Below the pieces are notes generated by a model. That model made no database searches, was not told the origin of the DNA, and saw nothing but the letters and a program-made list of their open reading frames with translations. Positions 1 to 6,041 of a stretch of DNA of 8,126 bases are shown here, piece by piece. The stretch covers positions 1 to 8,126 of the forward strand of contig JAPYQX010000121.1 of the NCBI GenBank assembly GCA_029937135.1. Reading direction: 5' to 3'. Numbering within the stretch: position 1 is the first letter of the stretch; every line of letters begins with the position of its first letter. A program made the position numbers and the translations under genes. The stretch comes from Nitrospinota bacterium. Lineage in GTDB: Bacteria; UBA8248.

Positions 1-17
1 AGGGATAGGCCAGCTCA

Positions 18-353
18 TTAATGGTGGGCGTGCGGGTGGTCGAGGGCGAAAAGCAGGGCGGTGCGCCCGCCCATGCTGTGGCCCACGAGGTCCACCCGCT
101 CATAGCCCAGGTAGTTGAGCAAGGCGACGAGGTCGTCCACGTAGTCCTGGATCCGGTAGGGGCCCGGCGGCTTGGAGGAGTCGCCGTGGCCCCGGTGGTC
201 ATGGCGCACCACCCGAAATCGCTCCGCGAGGCGGCTGGCGGTGGCGTCCCAGACGTAGTGGCCGGTCGAAAAACCGTGCATCAGTACAATAGGGGGCCCC
301 TCGCCTTCGATCCGGTAGTTGAGGTGGACTCCGTTGACGGTGGCTGTGGGCAA
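18..353 (-). CDS. Alpha/beta-hydrolase fold protein, truncated after the nucleophile elbow
   Basis: This 111-residue reading frame is the N-terminal half of an alpha/beta-hydrolase, a family of esterases, lipases, dehalogenases and C-C hydrolases. Visible are the oxyanion-hole strand LMHGF (about residues 24-28), the DHRGHGDS segment typical of the family, and the nucleophile elbow GHSMGG (about 92-97), whose Ser would be the catalytic nucleophile. The frame then ends in HPHAHH and a stop. Full-length members are usually about 260-290 residues, so the cap region, acidic residue and catalytic His are missing. Only 17 nt of the window lie beyond the stop, so a frameshift, a real truncation and an assembly error cannot be separated. 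The start is a TTG preceded by AAAGAGG six bases upstream. It is divergent from the gene at 509. Family assignment is sure; the substrate is unknown and the present form is probably inactive. Confidence 0.82.
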   Translation of the reverse strand: MPTATVNGVHLNYRIEGEGPPIVLMHGFSTGHYVWDATASRLAERFRVVRHDHRGHGDSSKPPGPYRIQDYVDDLVALLNYLGYERVDLVGHSMGGRTALLFALDHPHAHH

Positions 354-359
354 GAGGAG

Positions 360-366
360 CCTCTTT
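360..366 (-). promoter_or_regulatory. Ribosome binding site supporting the TTG start at 353
   Basis: AAAGAGG on the minus strand lies six bases before a TTG that begins the sequence PTATVNGVHLNYR, a typical alpha/beta-hydrolase N-terminus. This spacing makes TTG the likely start. Confidence 0.5.
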
Positions 367-411
367 CAGGGCTGTGGCCGGGGCGCGGCCTCTGCGCTTC
401 TTGGGATTCCT

Positions 412-427
412 GCGGTATCGCGGTATC
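412..427. repeat. Tandem 8-bp repeat GCGGTATC x2 in the divergent gap
   Basis: GCGGTATC occurs twice back to back between the divergent hydrolase and the gene at 509. The rest of the gap (354-508) shows no convincing promoter by eye. The repeat could be an operator or chance; nothing decides between them. Confidence 0.5.
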
Positions 428-508
428 CTAGCCCACTTAACGCGTCCGGGCGACCGGGCCGCGCTTGAGGAATATTTCAGGAAGCGTCTTTTTTTCAGGG
501 AAACTTCG

Positions 509-901
509 ATGCCTCGTCCAGCGGGACAGCTCAAGGTCAGGACCGACCCTCTTCGCACGATTCAACGGTGGGAATGGGACTGCTCGGGCGGGGAAGTCTC
601 CCTAAAGGGATTGATCGTGTTCGTGGGCGATCCACCCTCCGAGGAGTTTTGGTTGGCGGTCGAGCTCTTTGATCGGCGGCGCACGCCGCTGGCCGCCGCC
701 ATCCAGATCAACTCGTACGATCTCGCGGGCTGGGGCGTGGCCTCGATCCAGGCGACGCTGGAGACCGCCGTTGATCCCCCCTACCGGCTTCGAGTGCGAT
801 ACCTCGAAAAGAGCCTGCCCGCGTTGACCGAGTGGACGCTCGGGCCCAAGCCATCGGAAATCAGACCTTGGAATCAAAAAGAGTTGCGGTCGTCCTCCTG
901 A
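509..901 (+). CDS. Unrecognised 130-residue protein upstream of queC
   Basis: I do not recognise this protein. The chosen ATG (residues MPRPAGQLKV...) has AGGG eight bases upstream. The frame stays open back to a GTG at 374, but the extra 45 residues are Arg-rich and look like non-coding GC-rich sequence. The product is soluble, with no signal peptide or membrane segment. It contains alternating hydrophobic stretches (GLIVFVGD, FWLAVELFD, PYRLRVRYLEK) suggesting a small beta-rich fold, and many Trp residues. There are no Cys pairs or catalytic motifs that I can name. Its stop overlaps the start of queC by about 34 nt, so the two are probably co-transcribed and translationally coupled. Any role in queuosine metabolism would be a guess. 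It is more likely real than not, given its position and protein-like composition. Confidence 0.6.
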   Translation: MPRPAGQLKVRTDPLRTIQRWEWDCSGGEVSLKGLIVFVGDPPSEEFWLAVELFDRRRTPLAAAIQINSYDLAGWGVASIQATLETAVDPPYRLRVRYLEKSLPALTEWTLGPKPSEIRPWNQKELRSSS

Positions 902-1575
902 GCGGAGGGATGGATTCCGCCGTCGTCCTCGCCATCGCCTGCGCGGAGAGCTTCGCCTGCGAGGCGATCAGCTTCGATTACGGCCAGCGCCACCGCTTCG
1001 AACTCGATTCGGCCCGCCTCGTCGCGGAGTCGCTGGGCGTACGCGGACACACCGTCCTGCCCATCGACATGTGCGCCATCGGCGGCAGCGCGCTGACTGA
1101 CGACATCGAGGTTCCCAAGGATCGCCCCGACATCGGCGAGGGAATCCCGATCACCTACGTTCCGGCGCGAAACACGATCTTTCTGAGCTATGCCCTCGCG
1201 CTGGCCGAGGTGAAGGGGGCGTGGGATATTTTCATCGGGGTGAACGCCCTAGATTACTCCGGTTATCCCGACTGCCGGCCCGAGTACATCGAGGCCTTCG
1301 AGCGGATGGCGAACCTGGCGACGAAGGCCTCGGTGGAGGCGAGGGAGTCGGGGGAGTCGAGAGCCTCGCTGCGGATTCACGCTCCGTTGGCTCAGATGCG
1401 AAAGGTGGATATTGTGCGGAAGGGGGCCGAACTCGGCGTGGATTTCGCCCTGACGCACTCGTGCTACGACCCGGGGGCGGAGGGGCGCTCCTGCGGGCGT
1501 TGCGACGCCTGCCGGCTCAGGCTCAAGGGCTTCGAGGAGGCTGGGATGAAGGACCCGCTTTCGTATTTGGCCTGA
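868..1575 (+). CDS. queC: 7-cyano-7-deazaguanine (preQ0) synthase QueC
   Basis: QueC is a cytoplasmic ATP-dependent ligase that converts 7-carboxy-7-deazaguanine and ammonia to preQ0, the precursor of queuosine in tRNA and of deazaguanine DNA modifications. Numbered from the TTG at 868 (235 residues, the usual family length), the protein shows the PP-loop SGGMDS (12-17), FDYGQRH (36-42), the YVPARNTIF segment, and DYSGYPDCRPEYIEAFE. Four zinc-binding cysteines occur at 199, 209, 212 and 215 (HSC...CGRCDAC). The TTG start is preferred because it puts the PP-loop at the usual distance from the N-terminus. A GTG at 832 would add twelve unconserved residues and lengthen the overlap with the upstream gene. 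No other queuosine gene (queD, queE, queF) is in the window. Function is very secure; the start is less so. Confidence 0.96.
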   Translation: MESKRVAVVLLSGGMDSAVVLAIACAESFACEAISFDYGQRHRFELDSARLVAESLGVRGHTVLPIDMCAIGGSALTDDIEVPKDRPDIGEGIPITYVPARNTIFLSYALALAEVKGAWDIFIGVNALDYSGYPDCRPEYIEAFERMANLATKASVEARESGESRASLRIHAPLAQMRKVDIVRKGAELGVDFALTHSCYDPGAEGRSCGRCDACRLRLKGFEEAGMKDPLSYLA

Positions 1576-1739
1576 TTTTTATTAAAGTCGAATCCCTCTC
1601 CGGAGGCCCCGGGATATTGACAGGGCGCGCGGGGAAGGCTACTCAACATATCTGATTCATCGTAAATACATTCTGGTCGCGGAGGCTGTGCAGCAGCTTC
1701 GGGCGTTAATTTTCGGCATCATTCCCGGGGAGATCATCG
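1576..1739. other. Intergenic gap between queC and the acyl-CoA dehydrogenase
   Basis: This 164-nt gap is more AT-rich than its surroundings. It holds a perfect TTGACA at 1617-1622 and an 8-bp palindrome CTCCGGAG at 1598-1605. GGGGAG lies seven bases before the ATG at 1740. No convincing rho-independent terminator for queC is visible. Confidence 0.6.
1617..1645 (+). promoter_or_regulatory. Possible sigma70 promoter for the acyl-CoA dehydrogenase/SDR operon
   Basis: A perfect -35 hexamer TTGACA (1617-1622) is followed after 17 nt by TACTCA (1640-1645), a poor -10 match. It lies about 95 bases upstream of the operon's first ATG, in a suitable place. The weak -10 makes this tentative; an activator-dependent promoter or a chance -35 match are both possible. 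Confidence 0.28.
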
Positions 1740-2924
1740 ATGCAATATCCATTCACCGACGAGCAACTGGCGCTGGCCGACATGGTGGGCGACTTCATGG
1801 AGCGCGAGGTCGCCCCCGTCGCCGCCGAGATCGATCGGCGGCCCGATCCCAAGGATTGCTACCCGGCCGAGCTGATCAACAAGGCCTCGAAGCTGGGTAT
1901 CCGGACCTTGGCCGTTCCCGAGGAGTGGGGCGGGGCCGGGGCCGACACGACGACCAAGGCGCTGTGTCTCTGGCGGGGCGGGCAGACCGAGATCGGGGTC
2001 ATCAAGTGCCTGAGCCAGTGCTGGAAGATATCGACCGCCATCGCCAAGCGCGGAACCGAGGCGCAAAAAGAGAAGTGGCTCAAAATGTTCGTCGAGGACG
2101 ACGATTGCGTCGGCTCGTTTTTAATGACCGAGCCCGACTACGGCTCGGACAATCTCTACCGCCAGCCGGGCGCGCACCTCGGGTTGAAGACCTCGGGCGT
2201 CCAGGACGGCGACTACTGGGTCATCAACGGGGCGAAGCGGTTCACCTCGCTGACGAGCTGGGCCAAAATTCTCATCGTCTTCGTGCGGACGGACCCGAAG
2301 GCGGATCTCCAGCAGGGGACGACCTGCTTCCTCGTCTCCGGGGACCAGGAGGGGGTCACCCACGGCCGGGTGCACGACAAGATGGGCTACCGGCTCTACC
2401 CGAACGCCGAGGTTTTCTTCGATAACGTCCGGATTCACAAGGACGACATCCTCGGAGAGTTGAACCGGGGCTATCACGTCCAGGCCACGATCTTCCGGGG
2501 AAGCGCCGAGCTGGCCGCCTGCAACACCGGCCTCGCGCGGGGAATCTTTAATTTCTGCAACCAACACGTAAAAGATCGCATACAGGGCGGCGTGCCCATC
2601 ATCGAGCACCCCACCGTCCAGCACATGATGGCCGAGATGCTCATGAACATCGAAGTCGCCGAGCAGTTCATGTGGCGCATCTGCTGGGGCGTCGAAAACG
2701 ACGAGACCTTCAACTCGCGTTTCACACGCTACGGTAAAGTCTTCAGCGATCAGATGGCGCTGAAGACCATCGCCCTGGCGACCGATATTCTCGGCGGCAT
2801 CGGCATCATGAAAGACAACCCCGTCGAGAAGATGATCCGCGACTTGCTCACTTTCTTGCACGGCGACGGCACCGATTCGCTCACCCTGCTTCGCGCCGCG
2901 CAGACGCTCGACGAGCCGGTCTAG
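1740..2924 (+). CDS. Acyl-CoA dehydrogenase (FAD-dependent) with Asp at the catalytic-base position
   Basis: This 394-residue protein belongs to the acyl-CoA dehydrogenase family, which oxidises the alpha-beta bond of an acyl-CoA using FAD and passes electrons to electron-transfer flavoprotein. The length is normal. The helical N-terminal domain is followed by the FAD/substrate motif MTEPDYGSD (129-137), the beta-domain WVINGAKRFTS (160-170) and the C-terminal ILGGIGIMKDNPVEKMIRD (350-368). The usual YEGT catalytic region reads HGDGT, placing Asp376 where most members have Glu. The alternative Glu position of isovaleryl-CoA dehydrogenase appears to be Gly. About eight extra residues (NLYRQPGAHLGLKT region) separate the GSD and INGAK motifs. 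The ATG is preceded by GGGGAG at seven bases. It leads an operon with two SDRs (21-nt gap). The substrate is unknown; a cyclic or branched acyl-CoA is possible. Confidence 0.96.
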   Translation: MQYPFTDEQLALADMVGDFMEREVAPVAAEIDRRPDPKDCYPAELINKASKLGIRTLAVPEEWGGAGADTTTKALCLWRGGQTEIGVIKCLSQCWKISTAIAKRGTEAQKEKWLKMFVEDDDCVGSFLMTEPDYGSDNLYRQPGAHLGLKTSGVQDGDYWVINGAKRFTSLTSWAKILIVFVRTDPKADLQQGTTCFLVSGDQEGVTHGRVHDKMGYRLYPNAEVFFDNVRIHKDDILGELNRGYHVQATIFRGSAELAACNTGLARGIFNFCNQHVKDRIQGGVPIIEHPTVQHMMAEMLMNIEVAEQFMWRICWGVENDETFNSRFTRYGKVFSDQMALKTIALATDILGGIGIMKDNPVEKMIRDLLTFLHGDGTDSLTLLRAAQTLDEPV

Positions 2925-2945
2925 CCCGGGAGAAAGGGTTGCTCA

Positions 2946-3722
2946 ATGGACCTGATGCTTCAGGACAAGGTGGCGATGGTCTCGGGCGGGAGCCGGGGCA
3001 TCGGATTCCACATCGCGCGTGATCTGGCCGCCGAGGGCTGTCATGTCATCATCAGCGGCCGCGGCGAGAAGGACCTCAAGGATGCGCTCGATGAGATCGG
3101 CGGCCAGGCGAGCAGCAGCCGTGCCGCTTCTTTTCGGGGGGACATCACCGAGAAGGGCGTTCCCGAAAAATTCATGGGTGAAACACTCGGTTTTTTCGGC
3201 GGGGTGGATATTCTGGTCAACAATGTCGGCGGGGGAAGCCCCAAGACGCTTCTCGATTCCGCAGACGAGGACTGGACCCGGGCCTTCGAGTTCAATCTCT
3301 TTCACGCTGTCCGCATGACGCGTCTCGTGATTCCCGAGATGAAAAAGCGCGGGGGCGGCTCGATCCTCAACGTCGCCTCGATCTACGGGCGCGAGTCAAA
3401 GGGGGCGATGACCTATAACGCCTCGAAAGCGGCCCTTATCAGCTTCACGAAATCCCTCGCGAGGGAAACGGCCGGGGACAATATCCGCGTCAACTCGATT
3501 TGCCCGGGCGGGATACTTTTCCCCGGCGGGTTGTGGGAGCGGCGGATCGCCGAGGCTCCCGATGGTCTTCAGGGTTACCTCGACTCGGATTTCCCCCTGG
3601 GCCGCTTTGGCCGCCCCGAGGAGGTTTCTTCGGTCGCCGTCCTGATGTCGAGCCCGCGCGCGAGCCTTGTCAACGGCGCCTGCTGGACGGTGGACGGCTG
3701 CCAAAGCCGCTCGAATATTTAG
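2946..3722 (+). CDS. Short-chain dehydrogenase/reductase (SDR), first of a tandem pair
   Basis: A 258-residue classical SDR, a cytosolic NAD(P)-dependent alcohol/ketone oxidoreductase with a Rossmann fold. It shows the cofactor loop SGGSRGIG (13-20), the NNVGG segment (92-96), and the catalytic residues Ser145, Tyr157 and Lys161 (YNASK). The C-terminus, VDGCQSRSNI, has Cys where many relatives have a second Gly. AAGGG lies seven bases before the ATG, and the gene begins 21 nt after the acyl-CoA dehydrogenase, so co-transcription is likely. By context it could act on a hydroxyacyl-CoA or an alicyclic alcohol made downstream of the dehydrogenase, but the sequence does not show the substrate. 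About two thirds of its residues match the next gene. Family assignment is very secure. Confidence 0.96.
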   Translation: MDLMLQDKVAMVSGGSRGIGFHIARDLAAEGCHVIISGRGEKDLKDALDEIGGQASSSRAASFRGDITEKGVPEKFMGETLGFFGGVDILVNNVGGGSPKTLLDSADEDWTRAFEFNLFHAVRMTRLVIPEMKKRGGGSILNVASIYGRESKGAMTYNASKAALISFTKSLARETAGDNIRVNSICPGGILFPGGLWERRIAEAPDGLQGYLDSDFPLGRFGRPEEVSSVAVLMSSPRASLVNGACWTVDGCQSRSNI

Positions 3723-3728
3723 CCGAAA

Positions 3729-3754
3729 TTTCTTTCATGCAACTTTCTCTCATG
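3729..3754 (+). repeat. Imperfect 11-bp direct repeat in the SDR-SDR gap
   Basis: TTTCTTTCATG (3729-3739) and TTTCTCTCATG (3744-3754) differ at one base and are 15 nt apart, in a T-rich patch unlike the GC-rich genes on each side. The second copy ends just before the AAAGGA ribosome binding site of the second SDR. A six-codon frame (MQLSLM, then TAA, 3737-3757) runs through it. It may be a relic of the duplication junction or a translational control element. Confidence 0.4.
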
Positions 3755-3767
3755 TAAAGGATTTGAA

Positions 3768-4541
3768 ATGGACTTCATGCTCGATGGAAAAGTCGCCATG
3801 ATCTCCGGCGGCAGCAAGGGGATCGGATTCAACATTGCGCGCGATCTGGCCGGGGAGGGATGCCACGTCGCTTTAAGCGGCCGCACCCAGGCCGACCTCG
3901 ACGAGGCTTCGGGCGCGATCTCCGCACTGGGCCGGGGCCGCGTCCTCGTTTATTGCGGGGACATGACGCGGAAAGAAAGTTGCGAGGGGTTCATGAAAGC
4001 AGCGGTCGATGAGTATGGCGGGGTGGATATTCTGGTGAACAACGTCGGGGGCAGCGACCCGAAGACCCTGCTCGAGACCGACGATGAAGACTGGGCGATT
4101 GCCTTCGATTTCAATCTCAACAACGCCGTTCGCCTCTCGCGGCTCGTGATTCCCGAGATGAAAAAGCGCGGCGGGGGCTCCATCCTCAATATCGCTTCCA
4201 TCGCCGGCCGCGAATCGGGCTCGGCGATGACCTACAACGCGTCGAAGGCGGCGATGATCAGCTTCTCGAAGGCGCTGGCGCAACAAGTAGCCAAGGACAA
4301 CATCCGCGTCAACTCGCTCGCGCCGGGGAGCGTGCTTTTCCCCGGCGGGGTGTGGGAGCGGCGGATCGCCGCCTCGCCCGACGGCCTGAAGGGTTGGATG
4401 GAGTCGGCTATGCCCTTCGGGCGCTTCGGACGCCCCGAGGAAATCTCCGCCGTCGCCACCTTCATGGTCAGCCCGAGGGCCAGCCTTGTGCACGGTGCCT
4501 GCTGGGCGGTGGACGGCTGCCAGAGCCGCTCGAATATATAG
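3768..4541 (+). CDS. Short-chain dehydrogenase/reductase (SDR), second of a tandem pair
   Basis: A 257-residue classical SDR paralogous to the preceding gene. The cofactor loop is SGGSKGIG (13-20), NNVGG starts at 91, and the catalytic residues are Ser144, Tyr156 and Lys160 (YNASK). The segment LVIPEMKKRGGGSILN and the last ten residues (VDGCQSRSNI) are identical in both copies. Differences concentrate in residues about 35-85 and in the substrate-side loops. One residue is deleted before NNVGG. AAAGGA lies six bases before the ATG, 45 nt after the first SDR stop. The pair may be two enzymes of differing specificity, or two subunits of a mixed tetramer; this is inference. Its stop lies 21 nt from the stop of the converging acidic-protein gene, and no clear terminator hairpin is visible between them. 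Confidence 0.96.
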   Translation: MDFMLDGKVAMISGGSKGIGFNIARDLAGEGCHVALSGRTQADLDEASGAISALGRGRVLVYCGDMTRKESCEGFMKAAVDEYGGVDILVNNVGGSDPKTLLETDDEDWAIAFDFNLNNAVRLSRLVIPEMKKRGGGSILNIASIAGRESGSAMTYNASKAAMISFSKALAQQVAKDNIRVNSLAPGSVLFPGGVWERRIAASPDGLKGWMESAMPFGRFGRPEEISAVATFMVSPRASLVHGACWAVDGCQSRSNI

Positions 4542-4562
4542 CCTGCCCGGCTCCGCGCCGCG

Positions 4563-6035
4563 TCAGTCGGTTTGGTCCTCTCCCGTGAAAAGATTGGAGT
4601 CATCCGTCTCGGTCGGAGGCATGTCTTCCTTCTTGGGCGGGGGTGCTTTCCCGGTTTCGTCCGGGGGTGCGTCTTCCTTCACTTCGGGGGATTTGTCCTC
4701 CGGATTCTTTGTATGATCGAAATCCTCGCCCAACTCGGTGGGCGCTTCCGTGTTACCTGCTTCAGCAGCGGGGGGGGATGACTCGGGCGCGGTTTCGGCG
4801 CCGGGGGCGCTCCCTGTGCCGGATGGCTCTTCCTTTGATTCGGGACGCTCTTCTTTATCGCCGGGGGTGGCTTCAGGGGAACGCTCGCCGGGCTCTTCGG
4901 GTTTTTCATCACCTCGGCCGGGATGCGCATACTCCGAGATACTTTCCTCGGTTTCGGGCTGCTCCGGCCGGGGTTCGGGATTTTTCTCCTCTTCCTCGAG
5001 GATTTCCCTGATGGCCCGTTCTATCCTGGCCTTGTCGGAAATCCCTTTTTCGGCTTTCTTGATAGCGGCCTCTTCCTCGGCGATTCTCTCGGCCTCCGCC
5101 TTTTTTTCAGCTTTTTCTTCGGCGACCCTCTGGGCTTCCTCCGCGTCGGCCTCAATCGCGGCTTTTTCGTCGGCAGCCCTCTGGGCAGCTTCCTTCTCGG
5201 CTTCTTCTTCGGCAGCTTTTTTCCTGTCCTCCTCCGCGCCACCTTCTCCAGACGCACTTTTAGCGGGAGCCTGTTCAGCAGGAGCCTTTTCGGTGGGAGT
5301 TTGCAAAGGTGTTTCGATTTGTTTTTCAACCTCGGGCTCGCCGGTCGCTTTTTCGGTATCGAGTTGTCCGGTGGGTTCCTCGAGAAATATTTCGACTTTT
5401 GCGGGGTAGTCCTCGGGAAGGCCGATACTCTCTTTGGTGACCTCCGTATCCTCCCCGCCGCTTTCGGAGGGAGCGCTCTTCTGTACTTCGTCCGGTTTTT
5501 CGGTTTCCGCCGGAGAAGTCTCGGGGGCCTCTTTCTCCTGCTCGCTGGTTCTCCCTCGCTCCCGGTCCTCATCGGCGGGAGAGGGTGGTTCCCTTTCTGG
5601 CGGATTGCTCCCGGAAGGTGATTTTTGCTCTTCGGTAATTTTTGGATCGCCGTCGGCGGGCTCGGGGGCTGTTTCCCTTTTTGTTAAAAACTCCCTGACG
5701 GCCTTCTCCGTTTCACTCTCTTTCGGTTTTCCTCCCTCCTTCGGAGGAGGTGGTACGAGGGCGTTCGTGATCACATAGACGATCAGACCGTCCTTCGCCT
5801 GAGCCTTGACGATGCTCGAGTCTTTCGTGATGCGGATAAGTTCGCCCTCCACCGATTCGATGGTGTGAATCTCTCCCTGGATCAAGGACTCGAGGGACAT
5901 ATGGAGTAATTCCTGGCGGTTGCATTTATAGATGAGGACTTTATTCCGGATGTCATCCCCCACGTTTTTTCCCGAGATATTTCCCTTGAGAAAGAGATTG
6001 AGCAGTTCGACAATTTGCCTGGCCCCGCTCTCCAT
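4563..6035 (-). CDS. Acidic Glu/Lys/Pro/Ala-rich 490-residue protein, probably the body of an exported protein
   Basis: I do not recognise a family. Residues 1-93 look folded, with a hydrophobic helix (IVELLNLFLKG) and beta-like stretches (NKVLIYKC, DGLIVYVIT). From about residue 94 (VPPPPKEGG) it is low complexity: a long Pro/Glu/Ser/Thr-rich disordered part, then an uninterrupted Ala/Glu/Lys/Arg helix or coiled coil (about 266-350, TolA-like in composition), then more Pro/Glu-rich tail. The ATG has no ribosome binding site. It overlaps the stop of a signal-peptide ORF (TGATG), and the frame stays open upstream of the ATG through QLHVFCL to an A AAA AAC heptamer, which suggests that it is expressed by -1 frameshifting or coupling. 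Opposite-strand frames here are Ser/Phe-rich mirrors of GAA/GAG codons. A periplasmic or cell-surface linker role is inference. Confidence 0.75.
   Translation of the reverse strand: MESGARQIVELLNLFLKGNISGKNVGDDIRNKVLIYKCNRQELLHMSLESLIQGEIHTIESVEGELIRITKDSSIVKAQAKDGLIVYVITNALVPPPPKEGGKPKESETEKAVREFLTKRETAPEPADGDPKITEEQKSPSGSNPPEREPPSPADEDRERGRTSEQEKEAPETSPAETEKPDEVQKSAPSESGGEDTEVTKESIGLPEDYPAKVEIFLEEPTGQLDTEKATGEPEVEKQIETPLQTPTEKAPAEQAPAKSASGEGGAEEDRKKAAEEEAEKEAAQRAADEKAAIEADAEEAQRVAEEKAEKKAEAERIAEEEAAIKKAEKGISDKARIERAIREILEEEEKNPEPRPEQPETEESISEYAHPGRGDEKPEEPGERSPEATPGDKEERPESKEEPSGTGSAPGAETAPESSPPAAEAGNTEAPTELGEDFDHTKNPEDKSPEVKEDAPPDETGKAPPPKKEDMPPTETDDSNLFTGEDQTD
5085..5186 (-). repeat. Internal 17-residue repeat in the coiled-coil part of the acidic protein
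   Basis: Residues 284-300 and 301-317 align without gaps with 10 of 17 identical (AQRAADEKA... and AQRVAEEKA...). A shifted third copy (RIAEEEAAIKKAEK) follows. At DNA level the shared core is CTTTTTC(T/G)TCGGC(G/A) about 51 nt apart. Such repeats grow and shrink easily by slippage. Confidence 0.6.
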
Positions 6036-6041
6036 CAGGCA
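6016..6041 (-). other. Small hairpin downstream of the slippery heptamer
   Basis: TGCCTG (6041-6036) and CAGGCA (6021-6016) can form a perfect 6-bp stem around a 14-nt loop that begins with the ATG of the acidic protein. The stem starts 14 nt after the heptamer, further than the usual 5-9 nt, so it is at best a weak frameshift stimulator. It could also mask the ATG. Confidence 0.3.

Noticed and set aside
21..431. Plus-strand 136-codon frame opposite the hydrolase
   Set aside because: Antisense to a frame with clear alpha/beta-hydrolase motifs; its own translation has no recognisable features.
1688..2425. Plus-strand 245-codon Arg/Gly-rich frame
   Set aside because: Out-of-frame shadow of the acyl-CoA dehydrogenase; composition is typical of GC-rich +1 frames.
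2121..2861. Minus-strand 246-codon frame
   Set aside because: Antisense mirror of the acyl-CoA dehydrogenase, which has full family motifs.
3873..4493. Minus-strand 206-codon frame
   Set aside because: Antisense to the second SDR; His/Arg-rich with no motif.
4542..4562. Possible shared terminator between the converging operons
   Set aside because: Only CGGC-TCCGC-GCCG is available and no T-run follows on either strand.
4738..5409. Plus-strand 223-codon Ser/Ala-rich frame that looks like a secreted low-complexity protein
   Set aside because: Ser/Phe-rich reading is what the complement of Glu codons gives. It covers only part of the region, while the minus frame runs the whole length and fits the operon.
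5021..5572. Minus-strand 183-codon Lys/Arg/Pro-rich frame
   Set aside because: Shifted reading of the acidic protein's repetitive codons; no start context.
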